Position numbers and translations under genes: made by a program. 64,000 nucleotides of DNA from Microbacterium proteolyticum (GTDB taxonomy: Bacteria; Actinomycetota; Actinomycetes; Actinomycetales; Microbacteriaceae), in assembly GCF_030818075.1 (NCBI RefSeq), contig NZ_JAUSZZ010000001.1:1426001-1490000 (forward strand), written 5' to 3'. Shown piece after piece: positions 45,110-54,450 of this stretch. The notes under the pieces were generated by a model, which searched no databases, was not told where the DNA came from, and saw nothing but the letters and a program-made list of their open reading frames with translations. Numbering within the stretch: position 1 is the stretch's first letter; each line of letters begins with the position of its first letter.

Positions 45110-47389
45110 ATGAAGAAGCGCATTCTTCCCGCCCTGATGGTGACCGCGTGGGCGGTCGTCGCCGTGGTCGCCGCGCTGAGCTCCTCGAACATCGAGCAGA
45201 CGTTCAAGGAGGTGAGCTGGACGCCAGCCAACTCCCAGTCCAGTCAGGTGGACAGCTCGCTGGCGAAGGGCTTCACCGGATCCGGCGCGACGAGCTTCGC
45301 CGTGGTCGTCACCGACCACGACCACGAGGCTGGCTCGCCGGAGTTCGCGCGGCGTGTCTCCGAAGTCGCGGATGCTTTACAGAACGACCCGGAAGCGGAC
45401 GTGACTTCGATCATCGGATACTCGAACGCCGGGCAAGCCCGCAGCGAGTTCCTCGGCAAGGACGACAGAACCGCGCTGTTTCGCATCGGCAGCTCGCTCG
45501 ACGCGAACGCGATGGCGATAGTGGTGACGGGTTTCCAGGATCGCCTGAGCACAGAGTTCGATTCCCAGGGTCTGACGGTGCAGCTGGTAGGCACATCCGC
45601 GTTCCTTGCCGAGATGACGACGGCGAGCTCGGAGGGCCTCGGGCACGCAGAATTCATCGCGCTGCCCGTCATCGTGATCGTCCTGCTCGTGCTTTACGGA
45701 AGTGTCGCAGCAACGCTGCTCTCTCTTGCCGCATCCGGGATCGCGATCATCACCTCGCTGGGTATCGTGGACCTCATCGGCCAATCCATCGAGATGTCCA
45801 ACTTCACTCTGAACTCGGTGACGATGCTCGGCCTCGGCGTGTGCGTCGACTACACGCTCTTCGTCGTTCGGCGATTCCAGCGACAGCTAGCCGAAGGCGA
45901 TTCGCCCGGTGTCGCGCTTCGCATCACGATGCGCACTGCGGGCGAAGCGGTCCTCGCCTCGGGATTGACCATCGCGATTGCGATGTCCGCACTGTTCTTG
46001 GTCGACTCCGCCGTGATCCGTTCGATCGCAATCGGCATCGTGGTGGTCGTCCTGCTCTCCGTATCCGTCGCGCTGATCCTCGTCCCAGCCGCTCTCGCGC
46101 TGCTGGGATACCGCGTGAACTGGATACGCATGCCCCGGGTCATCACCGGTCGCCGTGGCCGGGCGTCGACGGCCGGCCCTATCAACCCCGTCGTCCAGGC
46201 TGTGCAACGACGGCCCGTCGTCTCGCTCGTCGCAGGTGCCGCGGTTCTCGCCGCGCTCGCAATACCAGGCTTGCACCTGAGCGTCGGCGGCGCGGACGCC
46301 GGCGTCGCCCGCACCGACTCTGCGGTACGGCAGGGTTTCACGACGATCGCGGAGCAGTTCTCGGTCGGCGCGACGGCCCCCATCTCCGTCCTCATCCGTG
46401 CCGACGAAGGGTCTCTGACGAGCCTGGACGACAAGAGCATCGTCGCGCTCCAAGACGCCATCGCCGCGAGCGAGAACGTCGACGACATTGTAAATCCGAT
46501 CGACATGCTGTCTCAGATCTCGCCCCAGAATCCTCTCGCCGCGACATCTCCCGAAGCCCTCGATCGCGTGCCCACCGACGTTCGCGGCGTCCTCACGACG
46601 GCCGTCTCCGCCGACGGTGATCGACTGCTGTTGACCGTGCTCCCGAACGGATCGGCAACAAGCGACACCGCGCGGCAGGCGCTCCTCGATATCCGCGGTG
46701 CCGTCGCAGATCATCCCATCGCCGGGGCAACCATCCGCATCGGCGGCGAGACGGCGATGAACGAAGAGTCCACGGAGATCATCGAAGCGGCTCTGCCCGG
46801 CGTCGTCGCGCTCATGCTCGCCGTCATCCTCGCCCTCCTCGTCCTCACCTTCCGATCCGTCCTGGTTCCCCTGGTGACCGTCGCGCTCAACGTCCTCAGC
46901 GTCGGAGCGACCTTCGGCATCCTCGTGCTCGTCTTCCAACATGGACTGCTCACCGAACTCATGGGGATGACACGGCTCGGGCACCTGATCAACTGGGTAC
47001 CCGTACTGCTCATCGCGCTCCTGTTCAGTCTCGCCACGGACTACCAGGTCTTCATCCTCTCCACGATCCGGGAGCACTTCCGCGCAGGAAGGACTGCTCG
47101 CGAAGCCGTCGCGCGTGGGATGAGCGACACCGCCCCCATCATCACCGGCGCCGCCCTGCTCATGGTCGTGGTCTTCGGCGCGTTCGCATTCACCGGAGTC
47201 GTGCCCATCCAGCAGTTCGGATTCGGACTCGCCATCGGAGTCCTCCTTGACGCCACGATCGTCCGAATGGTCCTCGTCCCGGCGACGCTCACCCTCCTCG
47301 GCAAAGCATCCTGGTGGCCCGGCTCCAAGACCACGGCAGCCGCCCCGGCACCGTCTGCCGCCGAACCCGCTCTCACGAAGGACGCATGA
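45110..47389 (+). CDS. MMPL family RND-type exporter
   Basis: 759 aa. Two repeats, each with one TM helix, a large extracytoplasmic loop (~30-185 and ~390-555) and a block of five TM helices. MMPL/YdfJ hallmarks include LGVCVDYTLFVVRRFQRQL and the equivalent LFSLATDYQVFILSTIREHF in the second half. Proton-driven export of lipids or drugs. ATG 45110 has only a weak AAAGAGA site. Translationally coupled to the aldo/keto reductase (ATGATGA) and probably repressed by the divergent MarR. Confidence 0.9.
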   Translation: MKKRILPALMVTAWAVVAVVAALSSSNIEQTFKEVSWTPANSQSSQVDSSLAKGFTGSGATSFAVVVTDHDHEAGSPEFARRVSEVADALQNDPEADVTSIIGYSNAGQARSEFLGKDDRTALFRIGSSLDANAMAIVVTGFQDRLSTEFDSQGLTVQLVGTSAFLAEMTTASSEGLGHAEFIALPVIVIVLLVLYGSVAATLLSLAASGIAIITSLGIVDLIGQSIEMSNFTLNSVTMLGLGVCVDYTLFVVRRFQRQLAEGDSPGVALRITMRTAGEAVLASGLTIAIAMSALFLVDSAVIRSIAIGIVVVVLLSVSVALILVPAALALLGYRVNWIRMPRVITGRRGRASTAGPINPVVQAVQRRPVVSLVAGAAVLAALAIPGLHLSVGGADAGVARTDSAVRQGFTTIAEQFSVGATAPISVLIRADEGSLTSLDDKSIVALQDAIAASENVDDIVNPIDMLSQISPQNPLAATSPEALDRVPTDVRGVLTTAVSADGDRLLLTVLPNGSATSDTARQALLDIRGAVADHPIAGATIRIGGETAMNEESTEIIEAALPGVVALMLAVILALLVLTFRSVLVPLVTVALNVLSVGATFGILVLVFQHGLLTELMGMTRLGHLINWVPVLLIALLFSLATDYQVFILSTIREHFRAGRTAREAVARGMSDTAPIITGAALLMVVVFGAFAFTGVVPIQQFGFGLAIGVLLDATIVRMVLVPATLTLLGKASWWPGSKTTAAAPAPSAAEPALTKDA

Positions 47390-48348
47390 TGCCCAGCGAA
47401 AACGCTCTTCTCCCCCACCGCCGCGTCGGTGGAGTGCTCGTCAGCGGCCTTGGCCTGGGATGCATGCCGCTGACGATGAGCTACGGACGCGGGCGCCCCG
47501 GGCGCGCCGGCCACCTGATCGCCCGCGCCCTCGATCTCGGCGTCACGCATTTCGATACCGCCGACATGTACGGATCAGGCGCCAACGAACGCGTCCTCGG
47601 CGCAGCAATTCGCCATCGACGCGACGAGGCCTTCCTCGCCACCAAGGTCGGCATCCGCTCCCGCGCCGGGATCCCTATCGGCGTCGATGGGCGCCCGGAA
47701 CACATCCGTCGCGCGATCGACAACTCACTCAGACGTCTACAGACGGACCATCTGGACCTGTACTACCTTCACCGCCCTGACCCCTCGGTCCCTGTCGAAG
47801 ACAGCATCGGCACCCTCGGTGAGCTCGTCGCCGCAGGCAAGGTCCGACAGATCGGCGTCAGCGAGTTCACCGGCGAACAACTCAGGAAAGCACACGCGGC
47901 GCACCCGATCAGCGCGCTCCAGACCGAGTGGTCGATCTTCTCCCGTGGAATTGAGCAGGACGCACTCCCCGTCGCCAGAGAACTCGACATCGCCATCGTC
48001 GCTTACGCCCCCCTCGGACGCGGCATGCTGACAGGGTCGCCGCAGGCGACCACGAAGCTACCTCTCCTCGACATTCGCCGGACTCTGCCCCGCTGGAGAC
48101 GTGCCAACCTCCGCGCCAACCTTCGCGTCGTGGATCAGGTTCGGAGCGTCGCCAACCAGCTCGACGCATCCCCGGGACAGGTCGCGCTTGCCTGGCTGCT
48201 CGCTCAAGGGCCCGATGTCATCCCTATTCCCGGGACCACCAACCCCGCGCACCTCGAAGACAACGTCAGCGCCCTGCACGTACAGCTACCCGCGGCCACC
48301 CTCCAGATGCTCTCGGGACTCAACGCCCACGGCACCCGGTACGTATAG
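47386..48348 (+). CDS. aldo/keto reductase
   Basis: 320 aa NADPH-dependent AKR barrel. Catalytic tetrad: Asp in HFDTADMYG, Tyr in the same motif, Lys in LATKVGI, His in YYLHRPD. Cofactor end IPIPGTTNPAHLEDN. ATG 47386 overlaps the MMPL stop. Its pairing with an exporter under MarR control suggests detoxification of a carbonyl compound by reduction and export. Confidence 0.88.
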   Translation: MMPSENALLPHRRVGGVLVSGLGLGCMPLTMSYGRGRPGRAGHLIARALDLGVTHFDTADMYGSGANERVLGAAIRHRRDEAFLATKVGIRSRAGIPIGVDGRPEHIRRAIDNSLRRLQTDHLDLYYLHRPDPSVPVEDSIGTLGELVAAGKVRQIGVSEFTGEQLRKAHAAHPISALQTEWSIFSRGIEQDALPVARELDIAIVAYAPLGRGMLTGSPQATTKLPLLDIRRTLPRWRRANLRANLRVVDQVRSVANQLDASPGQVALAWLLAQGPDVIPIPGTTNPAHLEDNVSALHVQLPAATLQMLSGLNAHGTRYV

Positions 48349-48739
48349 AGCCCAGGGCGCGATGTCTCGGGCGAGCACGAGCGCAACGCTCTCGCGCGCG
48401 AGATCGCGCCCGTTCTTGCCCGTCCTGCCCCGGGACTGTCCGCCTGACGATGTACCTGGGCTGTATTGACGTGCTGTTCCTCGGGTTGCTGAAGCGGCCG
48501 TCGAATCGGGTGTCGAAGGCGTTGAGGGCTTTCTTTCAACGTTGGGTCCAGCGGGCTGTGCCCCTCCCTGTGGGGTCGAGGGCCATGAGCAGCTTCTTCG
48601 ACGCAGAGCCGGCAACCATCTCCCATTACCTCAAGAGAGCCACCGCACTCCTGCAACAGCAGGCCGCACCCCCGCGGGCGTGATCCGCGAAACTAGCGAC
48701 GCAAATCGCCGCGAAGCTTCGGCCAGAACTTCACGCCGA
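48349..48739. other. 391-bp gap between convergent genes
   Basis: No convincing gene. A 77-codon frame at 48450-48683 (+) has no ribosome site and no recognised domain; its second half (DAEPATISHYLKRATALLQ) looks more protein-like than the first and might be a relic. No terminal repeats or transposase are visible. Confidence 0.3.
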
Positions 48740-51077
48740 TTACAGCCGCACCTCCACGTCGACCACGCGCGCATCGTCCACGCTCAGCTCGTACACCGAC
48801 CCGGTGATCCGCAGCGCGATCGCCTCGTCGACCGCCGCGCACGAGGGGCCGAGCCGCAGCTCCACCTCGCCGGGTTCCACCACGCGCCGCAGCGCGCGGT
48901 CGCTGTAGGCCAGCCGCGACGCCGGCACCGTGAAACGCACCTCGGCGCTTTCGCCGGGCTCGAGCTCGACGCGGGCGTACGCGACGAGCTGTGCGACCGG
49001 CCGTGTCACGCTGGCCACGGCGCGATGCGCGTACACCTGGACGACGTCGGCGCCGCGCACGGCCCCGGTGTTGGACACGCGGGCAGACACGGCGAACGCG
49101 TCGCCCGCCCTCACCTCGGCGGTGGTTCCGGACGCCGGGACCCCGGCGTCGCACGCCACACCGTCCACCCGCAGATCCCCGCGCTCGAACGTCGTGTACG
49201 ACAGCCCGAACCCGAACGGTCGCACCGGGGTCGGATCGGTGCTCGTCACGCCCGACGGCCCGCCGAGGATCGGGTGCAGGTACGAGTACGGCTGCGCGCC
49301 GGCGGAGCGGGGGAGCGAGACGGGCAGGCGCCCTGAGGGGGTGGCATCCCCCGCCAGCAGCGCCGCGAGTGCGGGCGCGCCTTCCTCGCCGGGGAAGAAG
49401 GCCTGCAGCACCGCGGCGGGGCCGGACGCGTCATCGAGCGCCCAGCCGATCGCGTACGGTCGCCCGGTCAGCAGGACGAGCACGACGGGGGTCCCCGTGG
49501 CGACCACGGCCTCGACCAGTTGCCGCTGCACGCCCGGAAGCTCGAGCGAGTCGGCGTCGTTGCCCTCTCCCACGGTGCCGCGACCGAAGAGCCCGGCGCG
49601 GTCGCCGACGACGACGATCGCGACGTCGGCATCCTGAGCGGCGGCGACCGCCTCCGCGAAACCGGTGGTGTCGGAGCCCTCGACGTCACAGCCGGCGGCG
49701 AACGAGAGCTCTCCGAAGCGTGAAGCGAGAGCCTCGCGCACGGTCGGCAGCGTGAAGCCGAGGGGAACGCCGGGGTGGTGGGCGAGCACATGGTTCGCGA
49801 ACGAATAGCAGCCCATCAGCGCCTCGCCGCTGTCGGCGTTCGGACCGATCACCGCGATGCGTCCCGGCGCGCGAAGCGGCAGCACGCCGTCGTTGCGCAG
49901 CAGCACGACGCTCTCGAGAGCGAGCCGGTGCGCGAGCGCCCGGTGTTCGGCGTCGTCGAGGTCGATCTCGGTGGGGGCGTCGGCGAAGTCGGCATCCAGG
50001 AGTCCGAGGTCCTCCTTCTCGGCGAGCACGCGCGCGACGGCGCGGTCGACCACGGCCTCGGGGAGGGCCCCGGATGCCACCCGCTCGGCCAGATGCGGAT
50101 ACGCGTCGGGGCCGGGCAGCTCGACGTCGATCCCCGCCTCGAGCGCGAGCTGCGCAGCCTCGCCGAGCGAGCCGGCGATCCCGTGCATCGAGCGGAGGAA
50201 CTCCACGGCGAAGTAATCCGACACGACGGTGCCGTCGAAGCCCCACTGCCGACGCAGCAGATCGGTGAGCAGCTCGCGCGACGAGGCGACGGGTACGCCG
50301 TCGATCTCGGTGTACGAGTTCATGACACTGCGCACTCCGCCGTCGCGCACGGCCATCTCGAACGGCGGCAGGAAGACGTCCTGCAGCTCTCGCTGTCCGG
50401 CGTGCACGGGGGCGTGGTTGCGACCGGCGCGCGAGCCGGAGTAGCCGACGAAGTGCTTGAGCGTGGCGTGGACGCCCGCGCCCTGCAGCCCCCGCACGTA
50501 CGCCGTGCCGATGGTGCCGACGAGCGTACGGGTCCTCGGCGATGCACTCGTCGACGCGTCCCCACCGCGCGTCGCGCACCACGTCGAGCACGGGCGCGAG
50601 GCCCTGGTGCACACCGAGGTCGCGCATGGAGCGGCCGATGGTGGATGCCATGAGCTCGACGGCATCCGGATCGAACGAGGCGCCCCAGGCGAGCGGCGTC
50701 GGGAAGGTCGCCGCCTGCCACGCCGCGAAGCCAGTCAAGCACTCCTCGTGAACCAGGGCGGGGATGCCGAGACGTGTCTCGTTCTGCAGACGCCGCTGCT
50801 CGCCCCACAGCCACTGGGCGCGCTCGATCGGGTCGACGGGACGGGTGCCGTAGACGCGGGTGAGGTGGCCGAGGCCGTGCACCGTGGCATCCGTGTAGGC
50901 GGCGGTCGTGACCTTCTCGCCCGAGAGGGGGGCGACGACCTCGTCGCCCTGGTCGACCCAGTAGCCCACGAGCTGCGCGAGCTTCTCGTCGAGGGTCATC
51001 TCGGCCACGAGCGCCTGCACCCGGGGGGAGACGCCCGCGGGGAGGGCAGCGCCGACGTCGGTGTTCTGGATGGTCAT
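48740..51077 (-). pseudogene. GH3 beta-glucosidase, +1 frameshift
   Basis: One extra base near 50525 (C on the + strand, in GACGAGCGTACGG) splits the gene. The N-terminal frame runs from ATG 51077 to ...ECIAEDPY and the rest continues in the next frame from LVGTIGTAYVRGLQGAG. Repaired length 778 aa: GH3 N-domain with KHFVGYSGSRAGRN and the nucleophile Asp in GTVVSDYFAV, GH3 C-domain and a fibronectin type III-like end. No signal peptide, so intracellular hydrolysis of imported beta-glucosides. Last gene of the LacI-controlled operon. Confidence 0.88.
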
Positions 51078-51084
51078 GATCGGA

Positions 51085-51969
51085 TCAGCCCTTCACGGCG
51101 CCGGTCAGGCCGCCGACGATCCGCCGCTCGAAAACGCTGAAGAACAGCAGGGCGGGGATCATCGACAGCGAGGTGAACGCGAGCACGCGCGCGGTGTCGA
51201 CGGAGTACTGCGAGGCGAAGGCCTGCGTCCCGAGCGGCAGCGTGTAGGCGGCTTCGTTGTTGAGGATGAACAGCGGCAGCATGTACGAGTTCCAGCTGTT
51301 GACGAAGGCCAGGATGCCGACGGTCACGACCGCGGGAACGGCGAGCGGCAGCACCATGCGCCAGAAGAACCCGAGGCGGCCGAGGCCGTCGATCGAGGAG
51401 GCTTCCTGCAGCTCCCTCGGGATCGCGGCGAGGAACGGCGACAGGATGATGACCGTCAGTGGCAGCGCGAACGCGATCTGCGGAACGATGACGCCCGCGA
51501 GCGAGTTCATCAGGCCGAGGCTGCGGACGAGGATGTACAGCGGGGTGATCGCGACGGTCATCGGAAACATCAGCCCCGCCGTGAACAGCGCGTACACGGC
51601 GCCGCGGCCGCGGAAGCGGTAGCGCGAGAGCGCGTAGGCGGCCATCAGGCCCAGGGCGACGACGAACACGGTTGTCGCGATCGCGGCGATCGCGGAGTTG
51701 GCGACCTGGCCCCAGAACACGCTGCTGCCGAGCACGTCGAGATAGTTCTGCCAGTTCCAGACGGTCGGGAACCCGGCGGGGTCGACGGTGATCTCGGCGT
51801 TCGAGCGGAAGCCGCCGAGGATGATGTACACGACCGGCGCGAGCATCATGCCGATCAGCAGCAGCGCGACGAAACCGACGAGCACCGAGCTCCCGCGGTT
51901 CGCCCCGGCGGGACGCCGACGCGGGGCCTTTCCGCCGCGAGGCGACACGAGAGTGGCAGTGGCGGTCAT
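51085..51969 (-). CDS. carbohydrate ABC transporter permease (MalG type)
   Basis: 294 aa, six TM helices, the EAA motif in RELQEASSIDGLGRLGFFWRMVLPLAVP, and a ~30-residue basic N-terminal tail. ATG 51969 overlaps the preceding permease stop; the GH3 gene starts 7 nt after its own stop. Confidence 0.92.
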   Translation of the reverse strand: MTATATLVSPRGGKAPRRRPAGANRGSSVLVGFVALLLIGMMLAPVVYIILGGFRSNAEITVDPAGFPTVWNWQNYLDVLGSSVFWGQVANSAIAAIATTVFVVALGLMAAYALSRYRFRGRGAVYALFTAGLMFPMTVAITPLYILVRSLGLMNSLAGVIVPQIAFALPLTVIILSPFLAAIPRELQEASSIDGLGRLGFFWRMVLPLAVPAVVTVGILAFVNSWNSYMLPLFILNNEAAYTLPLGTQAFASQYSVDTARVLAFTSLSMIPALLFFSVFERRIVGGLTGAVKG

Positions 51970-52979
51970 TTCGAGCCTCCGGTGAGGGCGCCGTCGGTGT
52001 CGCGACGCAGCACGAAGCGCTGGTACACGAGGGCGACGGCGAGCGAGATGAGGAACATCACCACGGCCACGGCGCTGCCGTACCCGAAGCTGCCCGCGTT
52101 ACGGCCGTTGGCGACCATGTAGGTGGCCATGGTCGAGGTGCCCGCGGTGGAGGCGACGTACTGCCCCCAGATGATCCAGACGAGGTCGAACAGCTGCAGC
52201 GATCCGATGATCGACAGGAACGCCCAGATGCGGATGGTCGGGCCCATGAGCGGCAGCACGATGTGGCGCTGGATCTGCCAGTACGACGCGCCGTCGATGG
52301 CTGCGGCCTCGCTGAGCTCTTCGGGAATGCCCTGGAGCCCGGCGAGGAAGAGGATCACGGCGAAGCCGATGTACTTCCACGTGATGATGATGAGCAGCGT
52401 CCAGATCGCCAGCGCCGGGTCGGAGATCCAGTCGGCGCGGAGGGCGCCGAGACCGATCTTCTCCAGCGCGCCGTTGAGCGCTCCACCCGACTGCAGCATC
52501 AGGCCCCAGCCGAGGCCGACGACGACCTCGGAGACGACGTAGGGCACGAAGATCAGCACGCGGATGAGCGACTGGGCGCGCATCTTGCGGTTGAGCAGCA
52601 GCGCGAGGCCCAGTGCGAGCGGGCCCTGCAGGACGAGCGATCCGACGACGATGAACGCGTTGTGCCCGAGCGCCTCGTGGAAGGCGGGGTCGGTGAGGAT
52701 CGTGACGTAGTTGCGGATGCCGACGAAGTCGACCGGGGTGCCGAAGCCCGACCAGCTGTAGAAGCCGTAGTAGGCGGCGAGCACGACCGGCAGGATGACG
52801 AACGAGACGAACACCACCAGGGCGGGTCCGAGCAGGATCGCGAGCTCGCCGCGGATGCGCCAGTTCTCGCGGCGCCGCCGCACGGGCGGCCGCCCGGCCG
52901 AAGGGGCGCGGCGTGCGCCCTCCTCGACCGGGCGGCGAGCCCCGGCCTCTGTCGCCTGAGCGGCGAGTTGGCTGGTCAT
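51966..52979 (-). CDS. carbohydrate ABC transporter permease (MalF type)
   Basis: 337 aa from ATG 52979 with GAGGA 9 nt upstream. A long Arg-rich N-terminal tail of ~45 residues, then six TM helices and the EAA loop GIPEELSEAAAIDGASYWQIQRHIVLPLMGP. Overlaps the MalG-type gene by 4 bp. Confidence 0.92.
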   Translation of the reverse strand: MTSQLAAQATEAGARRPVEEGARRAPSAGRPPVRRRRENWRIRGELAILLGPALVVFVSFVILPVVLAAYYGFYSWSGFGTPVDFVGIRNYVTILTDPAFHEALGHNAFIVVGSLVLQGPLALGLALLLNRKMRAQSLIRVLIFVPYVVSEVVVGLGWGLMLQSGGALNGALEKIGLGALRADWISDPALAIWTLLIIITWKYIGFAVILFLAGLQGIPEELSEAAAIDGASYWQIQRHIVLPLMGPTIRIWAFLSIIGSLQLFDLVWIIWGQYVASTAGTSTMATYMVANGRNAGSFGYGSAVAVVMFLISLAVALVYQRFVLRRDTDGALTGGSK

Positions 52980-52990
52980 GTGCGGTGTCC

Positions 52991-54280
52991 TCAGGAGCGC
53001 GCGGCGGCCGCGTTGACGCCGTCGACGATGCTCTGCGGGGTGCCCTTGCCGGCGAACATGTCGACGACGGCCACGTTCAGCGCGTTGCCGATGTTCTGGC
53101 CGTACAGGGTGTCGAGCCACACCGAGACGTAGGGCGCGTCGGTGTACGCCTCGAGCGCCGACTGCAGGGCGGGGGTGGTGACGGCGCCCGTCGCCTCGCT
53201 GGAGGCGGGGATCGTCTGGAAGGCGTCGGCGTAGCGCTCCTGGTTCTCCTGGTTCACCAGGAAGTTCAAGAAGTCGGTGCACTGTGCGGGGGCGTTCACC
53301 CAGCACGAGTAGCCGTCGACGCCACCCATGATGGCGCCCTCTCCGCCGTCACCGCCGGGAACCTCGGGGAACGGGAACCAGCCGAGGTCGGCGAGCGGCT
53401 GCTCGTCGGGCGTCAGCGAGGCAATCACGCCCGGGTTCCACGCGCCCATGAGCTCCATGGCGGCCTGGTGGTTGGCGAGCAGACCTGCCGAGGAGCCGGC
53501 GCCCTGCTGAGCGGCGGTGGTGAGGAAGCCCTCGTTGAACGGCTGCGTCTCGAGGAACGACTGCAGGTTCTCGCCCGCCTCGAGCCAGCACGGGTCGTCG
53601 AAGCTGCGGCTCTCGGCCGCGGCATCCAGGACGTCCTTCGAGCAGGCGCGCAGGGCGAAGTTGTAGTACCAGTGCGCGGCGGGCCACGCGTCCTTCGCGC
53701 CCACGGCGATGGGGGCGACGCCGGTGGCGCGGATCTTCGCGTTCGCGGCCTCGAGGTCGGAGATCGTGGCGGGAGCCTCGGTCACCCCCGCGGCGGTGAG
53801 CAGGTCCTGCGAGGTGAAGATGCCCGACGGGAGGACGGCGACGGGCATGCCGTAGTTCCTGCCGTCGACCTCGAACGCGCCGAGCGAGGTGCCGAGCGCC
53901 GTCTTGGCCTCGGGGGAGATCTTGTCGGTCAGGTCCATCGCCTGGCCGGCCTCGACGATGTCGGCGAGCTTGCCACCGCCGCGCGCCATGAACAGGTCGG
54001 GGGCATCGCCGGCGTTGAGGGCGGTCTGCAGCTTGCCGTCCATCTCCTCGTTCTGAAGCGACTGGATCTCGATGGTGACGCCGGGGTTCGCCTCTTCGAA
54101 GGCCGCCGCGGTGTCCTCCCAGTACTGCTTGCCGTCGCCCGTGGTGGAGTTGTGCCACAGCGTCAAAGTGACCGAGCCGTCGGCGTTCTGCCCGCCGCCG
54201 CCTCCACCGGCACAGCCGGCGAGGGCGAGGGTGCCGGCGACGGCGAGGGCCGTTCCGGCGACGATCGTGCGCGTGTTCAT
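52991..54280 (-). CDS. carbohydrate ABC transporter substrate-binding lipoprotein
   Basis: 429 aa. Signal peptide with lipobox LALAGC, a Gly-rich linker after the lipid Cys, then an SBP_bac_1 fold (LTLWHNSTTGDGKQYWEDTAAAFEEANPGV). First gene of the beta-glucoside operon; its promoter TTGACG-N17-CACACT overlaps a LacI-type operator. No ATPase gene is in the operon, so a shared MsiK-type ATPase encoded elsewhere is expected. Confidence 0.92.
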   Translation of the reverse strand: MNTRTIVAGTALAVAGTLALAGCAGGGGGGQNADGSVTLTLWHNSTTGDGKQYWEDTAAAFEEANPGVTIEIQSLQNEEMDGKLQTALNAGDAPDLFMARGGGKLADIVEAGQAMDLTDKISPEAKTALGTSLGAFEVDGRNYGMPVAVLPSGIFTSQDLLTAAGVTEAPATISDLEAANAKIRATGVAPIAVGAKDAWPAAHWYYNFALRACSKDVLDAAAESRSFDDPCWLEAGENLQSFLETQPFNEGFLTTAAQQGAGSSAGLLANHQAAMELMGAWNPGVIASLTPDEQPLADLGWFPFPEVPGGDGGEGAIMGGVDGYSCWVNAPAQCTDFLNFLVNQENQERYADAFQTIPASSEATGAVTTPALQSALEAYTDAPYVSVWLDTLYGQNIGNALNVAVVDMFAGKGTPQSIVDGVNAAAARS

Positions 54281-54382
54281 GTGATTCCCGTTTCTCTTCG
54301 TCGAGGTGCGTCCGCGAGGGGAACGCCGGTGGTCAGCGGCGGCGATGCCGTTCCCGGGGCGGTGCGCGGCCCGGGTCTGAGC

Positions 54383-54411
54383 AGTGTGAGCCGGCCCGAA
54401 AGCGTCGTCAA
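54383..54411 (-). promoter_or_regulatory. promoter of the beta-glucoside transport operon
   Basis: On the - strand: -35 TTGACG (54411-54406), 17-bp spacer, -10 CACACT (54388-54383). The -35 touches the operator at 54411-54428. Confidence 0.5.
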
Positions 54412-54428
54412 ACGTTTTCGAAAATGTT
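54411..54428. promoter_or_regulatory. LacI-family operator
   Basis: AACGTTTTCGAAAATGTT: perfect TTTTCGAAAA centre with outer arms AACG/TGTT (one mismatch). It overlaps the -35 of the transport promoter and lies just upstream of the lacI-type gene's -10, so it can control both. Confidence 0.65.
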
Positions 54429-54436
54429 TTCCACGC

Positions 54437-54442
54437 TAGGGT
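54437..54442 (+). promoter_or_regulatory. -10 hexamer TAGGGT of the LacI-type gene (leaderless)
   Basis: TAGGGT, 8 nt, then ATG 54451; no ribosome-binding sequence. Confidence 0.45.
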
Positions 54443-54450
54443 CGGATGCC

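Noticed and set aside
48450..48683. 77-codon frame as a gene or transposase remnant
   Set aside because: No ribosome site, no recognised motif, and no inverted repeats or target duplications in the gap; left as unassigned.
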